Shown here in pieces: positions 1 to 6,398 of a stretch of 6,398 nucleotides of DNA. The notes beneath the pieces were generated by a model. The model made no database searches, was not told the DNA's origin, and saw only the letters and a list, made by a program, of their open reading frames with translations. The position numbers and the translations under genes were made by a program. Source of the DNA: Bacteroidales bacterium (GTDB lineage: Bacteria > Bacteroidota > Bacteroidia > Bacteroidales > UBA932); contig JAKSKA010000086.1 of the NCBI GenBank assembly GCA_024401915.1, positions 1 to 6,398 of the forward strand. The letters are read 5' to 3'. The number at the start of each line of letters is the position of its first letter. Within the stretch, counting starts at the first letter, position 1.

Positions 1-1
1 G

Positions 2-1270
2 CCCAACCAGCTTAACAATACGGTCGACCTCGTGTTCAACGTGACGGAGAAGCCTTCCAGCCAGCTCGAACTTTCCGGCGGTTGGGGCGGCAACACCTTC
101 GTCGCCACCCTGGGCGTCAGCTTCAACAACTTCTCCACCCACCGCTTCTTCGACAAGAGCGCGTGGAGGCCCGTGCCGCTCGGAGATGCGCAGAATCTCG
201 CATTCCGCTTCCAGACCAACGGTACGTACTACACGGCCCTCACCGCCAGCTTCACCGAGCCCTGGCTGACTGGAAAGAAACCGACTTCCCTCAACCTTTC
301 GGCTTATTATACGCGCCAGACCAACTCCTATCTTGCGCTCAACATCCTCAGCCACGACAGGCAGATGGAGGTCTATGGCCTTTCCGCGTCGCTTGGAAAC
401 CGCCTGAAGTGGCCTGACAACTATTTCGTGCTCTACAACGGACTCAGCTGGCAGACATACAAGCTTACCAACTGGTATTCGGGCTATTTCATCTTCGATG
501 ACGGCAAGGCCAACAACATCAATTACACGATCAGCCTGTCCCGCAACTCGACGGACCAGCAGATATATCCCCGTCAGGGCTCCGATTTCAGCCTGTCCCT
601 GTCGCTCACTCCTCCTTATTCGCTCTTCCGCAAGCACAGCTTCGACAGCAATGGCAAGCGCATTGATGTGGAGAACTGGAGGGACATCGACTACAACAAC
701 TGGACGGCGAAGGAACGCTACCGCTGGATCGAGTACCACAAGTGGAAATTCAATGCAACCACTTACACCAAGCTTATCGGCGACCTTGTCCTGATGACAC
801 GCGCCCAGTTCGGCTATCTCGGCTATTATAACAGGGAGTGGGGCTATTCGCCTTTCGAAGGCTTCCTCGTCGGCGGTGACGGTATGTCGGGTTACAGCTC
901 CTATGGCTCGGAAGTGATTGCACTCCGCGGTTACGAGAACTACTCGCTGACGCCTTACGAAATGTCCCGCTACAACAACAACGGCTATGCCTATGCCGGT
1001 AATGTCTATGATAAATTCACGGTGGAGCTCCGCTATCCGGTGATACTCCAGCCCGCTTCGACCATATTTGTGCTCGGCTTCCTCGAGGGTGGTAACTGCT
1101 GGTCTGACATACGCCAGTTCAATCCTTTCCAGATAAAGAGGAGCGCAGGTGTCGGCGTGAGGGTGTTCCTGCCTATGGTGGGTCTGCTGGGCGTCGACTG
1201 GGGTTACGGCTTTGATGACTCGAAGTCCGGAGGGAGCCAGTTCCACTTCGTTATTGGACAACAATTTTAA
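2..1270 (+). CDS. bamA: Outer membrane protein assembly factor BamA, C-terminal part (5' end outside window)
   Basis: BamA is the outer-membrane Omp85 barrel that folds and inserts beta-barrel proteins. The reading frame is open from base 2 through 422 codons, so the gene starts upstream; the GTG at 32 is an internal valine, not the start. The first residues (VDLVFNVTEK) look like the last strand of the final POTRA domain. The rest is barrel: alternating aromatic/polar strands, for example around 'FTEPWL' (bases 255-272). An LRGY tetrapeptide (bases 923-934) fits the conserved (V/I)RG(F/Y) motif of loop 6, whose arginine reaches into the barrel. The protein ends FHFVIGQQF with a terminal Phe, a typical outer-membrane beta-signal. 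The chaperone gene follows after 11 nt, the usual Bacteroidota arrangement. TamA or another Omp85 member is the alternative; the neighbour and the motif favour BamA. Confidence 0.93.
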   Translation, partial: PNQLNNTVDLVFNVTEKPSSQLELSGGWGGNTFVATLGVSFNNFSTHRFFDKSAWRPVPLGDAQNLAFRFQTNGTYYTALTASFTEPWLTGKKPTSLNLSAYYTRQTNSYLALNILSHDRQMEVYGLSASLGNRLKWPDNYFVLYNGLSWQTYKLTNWYSGYFIFDDGKANNINYTISLSRNSTDQQIYPRQGSDFSLSLSLTPPYSLFRKHSFDSNGKRIDVENWRDIDYNNWTAKERYRWIEYHKWKFNATTYTKLIGDLVLMTRAQFGYLGYYNREWGYSPFEGFLVGGDGMSGYSSYGSEVIALRGYENYSLTPYEMSRYNNNGYAYAGNVYDKFTVELRYPVILQPASTIFVLGFLEGGNCWSDIRQFNPFQIKRSAGVGVRVFLPMVGLLGVDWGYGFDDSKSGGSQFHFVIGQQF

Positions 1271-1281
1271 TTAATGCTAAT

Positions 1282-1839
1282 ATGAAAAAGATTATTTTGA
1301 TTGCAGGAGCCGCTTTGATTTCTTTTGCAGGTTTCGCACAGAAGTTCGCCCACGTCAACTCAACGGAGCTCGTACAGCTCTGCCCCGAGGCCGACAAGGC
1401 GCGTGAAACTATGGCTGCGTCCAGCAAGGAGGCACAGGATACCTATCAGGGAATGGTTGATGAATTCCAGAGCAAGTATTCCCAGTATCAGCAGAAGGCT
1501 TCCACCTGGACTCCCGCCATCAAAGAGGCCAAGGAGAAGGAACTGACCGAGATCCAGGGACGTATCCAGGAGTTCCAGCAGTCCATCCAGACCGAACTTC
1601 AGCAGCAGGAGCAGGGTCTTTACGCACCTATCTACAAGAAGGTCAACGAGACCATCACCGACCTGGCGAAGAAGGGCGGCTACATCTATGTCTTCGACAA
1701 GGCAGCCGTGCTCTACATTGACGAGACCCAGAGCGTCGATATCACTCCCGAGGCCCGCAAGGCTATGGGCATTGCAGAAGGCAGGACCCTCGAGACCCTA
1801 CAGGCAGAACTTCAGGCTAAGGCCGCAAAGGCTGAATAG
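1282..1839 (+). CDS. skp: Periplasmic chaperone, Skp/OmpH family
   Basis: This 185-residue protein is a periplasmic holdase that would keep unfolded outer-membrane proteins soluble on their way to BamA. It has a Sec signal peptide: KK at 2-3, a hydrophobic stretch at 4-18, and a likely cut after A19 (GFA/QK). The next residues, FAHVNSTEL, match the first strand of OmpH proteins. Residues about 38-115 are rich in Q, E and K and look like the long helical coiled-coil arms of the Skp trimer. After them come YIYVFDKAAVLYID and a 'DITPEARKAMGI' segment typical of the family's C-terminal body. The length is normal for Bacteroidota. The ATG at 1282 is chosen because it gives a complete signal peptide. 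No Shine-Dalgarno is visible. It probably shares a transcript with bamA. Only one ompH-type gene is present here, whereas many Bacteroidales carry two in a row. Confidence 0.93.
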   Translation: MKKIILIAGAALISFAGFAQKFAHVNSTELVQLCPEADKARETMAASSKEAQDTYQGMVDEFQSKYSQYQQKASTWTPAIKEAKEKELTEIQGRIQEFQQSIQTELQQQEQGLYAPIYKKVNETITDLAKKGGYIYVFDKAAVLYIDETQSVDITPEARKAMGIAEGRTLETLQAELQAKAAKAE

Positions 1840-1862
1840 TCCTGATCTCAAGAACCCTTATT

Positions 1863-1891
1863 CCGCTCGTTGCGTCCTGCGCTTCGGGCGG
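1863..1891 (+). other. Imperfect hairpin in the skp-korA gap
   Basis: In the 80-nt gap, CCGCTCG (1863-1869) can pair with CGGGCGG (1885-1891), with one U-G wobble. Inside it, GCG (1872-1874) pairs with CGC (1880-1882). The two stems are separated by a symmetrical TT/TT internal loop and closed by a 5-nt loop. No T-run follows (the next bases are ATTGTCACT), so it is not a classic intrinsic terminator. It could be an RNA 3'-end stabiliser for the bamA-skp message, a weak or factor-dependent pause site, or chance pairing in GC-rich DNA. The function is not shown by the sequence. Confidence 0.35.
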
Positions 1892-1919
1892 ATTGTCACT
1901 GAATAATACACTATAAATA

Positions 1920-3767
1920 ATGAACCATAATGTGATAGACGCCGAGGACGTCGTTATCAGGTTTGCGGGAGACTCCGGAGACGGAATGCAGCTGACCGGC
2001 TCGCTTTTCGCCGATATGTCTGCCGTTTATGGCAACGCGCTGTCGACTTTCCCCGACTATCCTGCCGAAATACGCGCCCCTCACGGCACCGTTTCCGGCG
2101 TTTCCGGATTCCAGGTCCACATCGGCTCCTGTGAAATCAACACACCCGGTGATTATTGCGATCTGCTTGTCGCTATGAACCCGGCTGCCCTCAAGGCGAA
2201 TGCCAGGTGGTGCAAGCCCACCGCGATGATCCTTGTCGATGAGGATTCCTTCGACGAGGCCGGAATGACCAAAGCCGGTTTCAAGACCGACAACCCTTTT
2301 GCCGAGCTCGGCGTGGAGGACCGTACGCTGATCGCCGCCCCGATCACCACCCTGACGAAGGAGAGCCTGAAGGACAGCGGTATGGACAACAAGGCTATAC
2401 TGAAGTGCAAGAATATGTTCACGCTCGGAATGGCCTGCTTCATCTACAGCCGTCCCCTCGAGTATATCTTCTCCTACCTTGAAAAGAAATTCTCGAAGAA
2501 GCATCCCGAGGTGATAGAGCCGAACAAGAAGGTCCTCAATGACGGCTTCAACTATGCCGCCAACATACAGGCCATCCCCAATACTTACAACGTCGCACCT
2601 TCCGAGATGCTGGCTCCCGGCCGCTATCGCAACATCAACGGCAACCAGGCTGCCGCCTGGGGCCTTCTCGCCGCATCGGAGAAATCGGGGCTGCCGCTTT
2701 TCTGCGGTTCCTATCCCATCACGCCGGCTACCGGTATCCTCGAGGAACTCGCAATCCACAAGAGCCTCGGCGCCAAGACGCTCCAGGCGGAGGACGAGAT
2801 TGCCGGAATATGCACGGCCATCGGCGCCGCCTTTGCCGGCAACCTTGCCTGCACGACCACTTCCGGCCCCGGACTTTCATTGAAGTCGGAGGCGCTCGGA
2901 CTCGCCGCGATGACGGAACTCCCGCTTGTCGTGATAGATGTCCAGCGTGCCGGCCCTTCTACCGGCATCCCCACGAAGACGGAGCAGACCGACCTCACCC
3001 AGGCTATCTATGGCCGTAACGGAGAGTGCCCCATACCCGTAGTCGCCGCACATTCACCGGCCCATTGCTTTGACGCCGCCTTCAATGCGTCGAAGATGGC
3101 GTTGGAGCATATGACTCCGGTCATCCTGCTTTCCGAAGGCTTCCTCGGCAACGGCAGCGAACCGTGGAGAATCCCCTCGATGTCCGATTACCCGGAGATT
3201 CATCCGCCTTTCGTAAGCGGAACACTTGCGCCTGGAGAGAGGTTCCATCCTTTCGAACGCGATCCCGAGACACTGGTGCGCAAATGGGCTATGCCCGGCC
3301 AAAGGGGCTATGAACACCGAATCGGCGGTCTCGAAAAGAACCATTCCGGCGCCATATCGTCCGATCCGGCGAACCACGAGCTTATGGTTCACGAGCGTCA
3401 GGAGCGTATAGAGCGCATAGCCGGCTTCATCCCAGAACAGGAAGTCTATGGAGAACAGTCCGGACGGCTCCTGGTCGTCGGCTGGGGCGGCACATACGGC
3501 CACATCCTTTCCGCCGTGCGCGAAGTAGGGAAGCGCGGAATCAAGGTGGGTTATGCCCATTTCGACTACATCTTCCCTCTGCCGCGCAATACGCGCGAGG
3601 TGCTGACACGCTATGACAAGGTGCTGGTTTGCGAACTCAACGTGCGTCAGTTCGCATCCTGGCTCGAAAGCCGCGTGCCGGAAGCCAATATACACAGTTA
3701 CAACAAGGTACAGGGTCAGCCCTTTATGGTTTCTGAACTTGTGGACGCAATAATGAAGGAGTATTGA
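1920..3767 (+). CDS. korA: 2-oxoacid (probably 2-oxoglutarate):ferredoxin oxidoreductase, fused gamma-alpha subunit
   Basis: This 615-residue protein is the large subunit of a cytoplasmic 2-oxoacid:ferredoxin oxidoreductase, here probably converting 2-oxoglutarate and CoA to succinyl-CoA, CO2 and reduced ferredoxin, reversibly. Domain order is gamma then alpha. Residues about 10-190 are the gamma domain, opening with a glycine-rich GDSGDGMQ (17-24). A linker runs to about 230. The alpha domain, which contacts the TPP pyrimidine, carries YPITP at 265-269 and QRAGPSTG with R343, the region known in the Sulfolobus enzyme to hold the substrate carboxylate. From about 515 (LLVVGWGG) runs the C-terminal domain. 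This fused form is the usual large subunit of two-subunit archaeal and Bacteroidota enzymes. The ATG at 1920 follows an A/T-rich leader without Shine-Dalgarno. korB follows after one nucleotide. The class is firm. The substrate is inferred from family and the neighbouring glutamate dehydrogenase; a branched-chain or pyruvate enzyme is possible. Confidence 0.92.
   Translation: MNHNVIDAEDVVIRFAGDSGDGMQLTGSLFADMSAVYGNALSTFPDYPAEIRAPHGTVSGVSGFQVHIGSCEINTPGDYCDLLVAMNPAALKANARWCKPTAMILVDEDSFDEAGMTKAGFKTDNPFAELGVEDRTLIAAPITTLTKESLKDSGMDNKAILKCKNMFTLGMACFIYSRPLEYIFSYLEKKFSKKHPEVIEPNKKVLNDGFNYAANIQAIPNTYNVAPSEMLAPGRYRNINGNQAAAWGLLAASEKSGLPLFCGSYPITPATGILEELAIHKSLGAKTLQAEDEIAGICTAIGAAFAGNLACTTTSGPGLSLKSEALGLAAMTELPLVVIDVQRAGPSTGIPTKTEQTDLTQAIYGRNGECPIPVVAAHSPAHCFDAAFNASKMALEHMTPVILLSEGFLGNGSEPWRIPSMSDYPEIHPPFVSGTLAPGERFHPFERDPETLVRKWAMPGQRGYEHRIGGLEKNHSGAISSDPANHELMVHERQERIERIAGFIPEQEVYGEQSGRLLVVGWGGTYGHILSAVREVGKRGIKVGYAHFDYIFPLPRNTREVLTRYDKVLVCELNVRQFASWLESRVPEANIHSYNKVQGQPFMVSELVDAIMKEY
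3756..3761 (+). promoter_or_regulatory. Shine-Dalgarno for korB inside the end of korA
   Basis: AAGGAG at 3756-3761 lies 7 nt before the korB ATG (3769) and is encoded within the last korA codons. It is the only clear Shine-Dalgarno in front of a start codon in this window; the other starts have A/T-rich leaders, as is usual in Bacteroidota. With the one-base gap between the korA stop and the korB start, it suggests ribosome re-initiation that keeps the subunits in equal amounts. Confidence 0.65.
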
Positions 3768-3768
3768 T

Positions 3769-4791
<1,023 letters not shown>

Positions 4792-4805
4792 TTACGATTT
4801 TTTTA

Positions 4806-4813
4806 TATATTTG
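4806..4813 (+). promoter_or_regulatory. Probable gdh promoter, Bacteroidota -7 box
   Basis: TATATTTG at 4806-4813 matches the Bacteroidota -7 consensus TAnnTTTG exactly. It lies 18 nt before the ATG at 4832, so transcription would start around 4816-4820 and leave a leader of only some 12-16 nt. No TTTG is found at the expected -33 spacing (4781-4786 reads TGGGTA), so it is a half match. It is preceded by seven T's (4798-4804) just after the korB stop, but no strong hairpin precedes that run, so a korB terminator is not supported. Some gdh expression may therefore also come from read-through from kor. Confidence 0.5.
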
Positions 4814-4831
4814 TGTCTCAAACTTTCATTT

Positions 4832-6175
4832 ATGAAAACAAGTGAGATCATGGCAGGCCTTCAGGCCAAGTACCCTGGCGAAAAGGAATATCTCCAGGCG
4901 GTACAGGAGGTTCTTGAATCTATAGAGGATGTGTATAATCAGCATCCTGAGTTCGAAAAGGCGAAGATCGTGGAGAGAATGGTGGAGCCGGACCGCATCT
5001 TCACCTTCAGGGTAACCTGGGTTGATGACAAGGGCGAGGTGCAGACCAACACGGGCTACCGTATCCAGTTCAACAGCGCGATCGGTCCCTACAAGGGCGG
5101 CATCCGCTTCCACAAGGCCGTGACGCCTTCAATGCTGAAATTCCTCGGCTTCGAGCAGACATTCAAGAACGCCCTTACAACCCTGCCTATGGGCGGCGCG
5201 AAGGGCGGATCGGACTTCGACCCCGTCGGAAAGAGCAATGATGAGATAATGCGCTTCTGCCAGGCATTTATGCTTGAACTGTGGCAGTGCATCGGACCCG
5301 ACCAGGACATCCCTGCCGGCGATGTGGGCTGCGGCGGCCGTGAGATAGGCTATCTCTACGGTATGTACAAGAAACTGGCGCGCGAGTACAACACCGGCGT
5401 GCTTACAGGCAAGGGCGCTACCTGGGGCGGCTCCATACTCCGTCCGGAGGCAACCGGTTTCGGTGCGCTCTATTTCACCCAGAATCTGCTTCACAGGGCA
5501 GGAAAGGATATCAAGGGCTGCAAGGTGGCTGTCTCCGGGTTCGGAAACGTGGCCTGGGGTGCCTGCACTAAGGCTACGGCACTCGGTGCGAAGGTCGTTG
5601 CCGTGTCCGGCCCCGACGGAGTATGTGAGATTCCCGATGGGATCACGAAGGAAATGATCGACTATATGCTTGTTATGCGCGCATCCAACCGCAATCGCGT
5701 GGAGGATATGGCGGACAAGTTCCCCGGACAGTGCCGCTTCTCCGCTGGAAAGAAGGCGTGGAGCGTGAAGTGCGACATCGCCCTTCCCTGTGCGTTCCAG
5801 AACGAACTGAGCCTCGCCGACGCTGAAGAGCTGAAGGCGGGCGGCACCTGGTGCTGCTGCGAGGTTTCGAATATGGGCTGCCAGCCCGATGCTATCAGGT
5901 TCTTCCAGAACAACGGCGTGCTGTTCGCTCCCGGGAAGGCCGTCAACGCTGGCGGCGTTGCGACTTCGGGCCTCGAGATGACCCAGAACGCCTCCCATAT
6001 CAGCTGGAGCGGCCGCGAGGTGGACGAGAAACTCCATTTCATAATGGACTCCATCCACGAGGCCTGCGTCCGTTACGGCAGCCGTCCTGACGGCAGCGTC
6101 GATTATGTCAAGGGTGCCAACATCGCAGGCTTCATGAAAGTGGCCACCGCTATGCTCGAGCAGGGTATCATATAG
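4832..6175 (+). CDS. gdhA: Glutamate dehydrogenase, hexameric (GDH-1) type, probably NAD-dependent
   Basis: This 447-residue cytoplasmic enzyme interconverts glutamate with 2-oxoglutarate and ammonium. Catalytic residues known from Clostridium symbiosum GDH are all present one position earlier: K88 (GPYKGG), K112, K124 (LPMGGAKGG), D164 (PAGD) and S379 (NAGGVATSG). The C-terminal Rossmann domain has SGFGNVAWG (235-243) and SGPDG (259-263). F237, P261 and D262 equal the F238, P262 and D263 that give the clostridial enzyme its NAD preference; E. coli-type NADP enzymes have Ser-rich sequence at these points. I chose ATG 4832, not the in-frame TTG 4811: it gives the normal N-terminus (MKTSEIM), and the TTG lies inside the promoter box. 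Odd feature: a CCC run (341-343) and C350 in the normally conserved ANMP region. kor lies 40 nt upstream. The family is certain; the coenzyme is inferred. Confidence 0.95.
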   Translation: MKTSEIMAGLQAKYPGEKEYLQAVQEVLESIEDVYNQHPEFEKAKIVERMVEPDRIFTFRVTWVDDKGEVQTNTGYRIQFNSAIGPYKGGIRFHKAVTPSMLKFLGFEQTFKNALTTLPMGGAKGGSDFDPVGKSNDEIMRFCQAFMLELWQCIGPDQDIPAGDVGCGGREIGYLYGMYKKLAREYNTGVLTGKGATWGGSILRPEATGFGALYFTQNLLHRAGKDIKGCKVAVSGFGNVAWGACTKATALGAKVVAVSGPDGVCEIPDGITKEMIDYMLVMRASNRNRVEDMADKFPGQCRFSAGKKAWSVKCDIALPCAFQNELSLADAEELKAGGTWCCCEVSNMGCQPDAIRFFQNNGVLFAPGKAVNAGGVATSGLEMTQNASHISWSGREVDEKLHFIMDSIHEACVRYGSRPDGSVDYVKGANIAGFMKVATAMLEQGII

Positions 6176-6197
6176 AGCCTCAGCGACTTAGCGGCGA

Positions 6198-6229
6198 TTT
6201 GCTATATTCGTAAAAATCGGTTATATTTG
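6198..6229 (+). promoter_or_regulatory. Full Bacteroidota consensus promoter for the downstream EEP gene
   Basis: TTTG at 6198-6201 (-33 box) and TATATTTG at 6222-6229 (-7 box, TAnnTTTG) are separated by 20 nt, matching the published Bacteroides consensus in sequence and spacing. Transcription would start at roughly 6234-6238, in the loop of the inverted repeat, giving a leader of about 20 nt before ATG 6257. The leader is A/T-rich with no Shine-Dalgarno. The promoter is independent of gdh. Confidence 0.75.
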
Positions 6230-6256
6230 TCAAATAGACTATATAACCGATTTTTT
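6212..6256 (+). terminator. Inverted repeat with T-run, probable gdh terminator
   Basis: AAAAATCGGTTATAT (6212-6226) is the exact reverse complement of ATATAACCGATTTTT (6241-6255). Without the A/T tracts, a 10-bp core stem (6217-6226 with 6241-6250) has a 14-nt loop and is followed by six T's (6251-6256). That is the layout of an intrinsic terminator, 36 nt after the gdh stop, and the A-tract would let it work in both directions. Only 3 of 10 core pairs are G-C, so it may be leaky. The T-run ends directly at the ATG of the next gene, and the left arm overlaps its -7 box; an operator palindrome is therefore an alternative reading. Confidence 0.65.
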
Positions 6257-6398
6257 ATGCATAAATTATTGAGAATCAGTATTGTAGCGTTTTCTATGGC
6301 GCTGCTTGCGCTTTGCGTTTCCCCGAATGCGGACGCGAAGAAACAGAAGAACAGGGAGAATCGTCTCCGTGTCCTGTACTGGAACATCCAGAACGGTA
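6257..6398 (+). CDS. Secreted endonuclease/exonuclease/phosphatase (EEP) family protein, N-terminal part (3' end outside window)
   Basis: An open frame from ATG 6257 runs off the right edge, giving 47 whole codons plus one base. The protein starts with a Sec signal peptide: HKLLR, a hydrophobic core from residue 7 to about 22, and a likely cut after A27 (ADA/KK). C20 follows 'LAL', which is a poor lipobox, so a soluble periplasmic or exported product is more likely than a lipoprotein. After a basic stretch comes LRVLYWNIQNG, the first strand of the EEP (DNase I/AP-endonuclease-like) fold, where the Asn of the WN motif helps bind the metal. Family members cleave phosphodiesters or phosphomonoesters in nucleic acids, sugar phosphates or lipids; the substrate here cannot be told. 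A full consensus promoter sits just upstream. The family call rests on one motif only. Confidence 0.7.
   Translation, partial: MHKLLRISIVAFSMALLALCVSPNADAKKQKNRENRLRVLYWNIQNG

Noticed and set aside
32..34. GTG as the start of the first gene
   Set aside because: The frame is open upstream to base 2 and encodes typical end-of-POTRA sequence, so this is an internal valine of a gene cut by the window edge.
1064..1071. Near match to the -7 promoter box (CATATTTG) inside bamA
   Set aside because: First base is wrong, it is within conserved coding sequence, and no gene start follows.
1908..1919. TATA-like sequence before korA as a promoter
   Set aside because: It does not match TAnnTTTG, no spaced TTTG precedes it, and A/T-rich sequence before starts is usual as a translation leader.
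1911..2759. Minus-strand open frame of 282 codons opposite korA
   Set aside because: It lies wholly over the gamma-alpha coding sequence, has no recognisable domain, and long antisense frames are common in GC-rich genes. The plus frame has clear family motifs.
4824..4837. TTTCAT-TT-ATGAAA inverted repeat over the gdh start codon
   Set aside because: A two-base loop cannot form a stable RNA hairpin without opening pairs, and six A/T-rich pairs can arise by chance; too little to call an operator.
5129..6058. Minus-strand open frame of 309 codons opposite gdh
   Set aside because: Shadow of an intact glutamate dehydrogenase; no independent domain or start signal seen.
6202..6387. Minus-strand open frame of 61 codons at the right end
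   Set aside because: It runs through the promoter, the inverted repeat and the reverse of the EEP signal peptide; the plus-strand gene explains this stretch better.

Overview
The window looks like chromosomal DNA from a fairly GC-rich member of the Bacteroidota, probably the Bacteroidales. Three things support this. The proteins resemble Bacteroidales families: a BamA/OmpH pair, a two-subunit KorAB-type 2-oxoacid oxidoreductase, and a secreted endonuclease/exonuclease/phosphatase protein with the reading RVLYWNIQNG. Most genes lack a Shine-Dalgarno sequence and have A/T-rich leaders. The intergenic DNA holds matches to the Bacteroidota promoter consensus (TTTG, about 20 nt, TAnnTTTG). The genus cannot be fixed from the sequence.

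All genes lie on the + strand. Region 1 (2-1839) is envelope biogenesis: the C-terminal part of BamA (cut off by the left edge) and, 11 nt later, a Skp/OmpH-type periplasmic chaperone. An 80-nt gap with an imperfect hairpin follows. Region 2 (1920-4791) is korA-korB, separated by one nucleotide and probably translationally coupled. They encode a thiamine-pyrophosphate, [4Fe-4S] 2-oxoacid:ferredoxin oxidoreductase, most likely acting on 2-oxoglutarate. Region 3 (4832-6175) is a hexameric-type glutamate dehydrogenase behind its own apparent promoter. Its coenzyme-site residues (F237, P261, D262) match the NAD-specific Clostridium symbiosum enzyme rather than NADP enzymes. Region 4 (6176-6398) is an 81-nt spacer in which a perfect 15-bp inverted repeat plus T-run (probable gdh terminator) overlaps a full consensus promoter. 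A gene encoding a secreted EEP-family protein then begins at 6257 and runs off the right edge.

Regions 2 and 3 make a metabolic unit: GDH interconverts glutamate and 2-oxoglutarate, and KorAB interconverts 2-oxoglutarate and succinyl-CoA with ferredoxin. The NAD-type GDH signature fits glutamate catabolism feeding succinyl-CoA and reduced ferredoxin, though both steps are reversible. I see no mobile element, CRISPR array, tRNA or rRNA, and no wholly new system. The most informative parts are the overlapping terminator/promoter at 6198-6256 and the coenzyme signature of the GDH.
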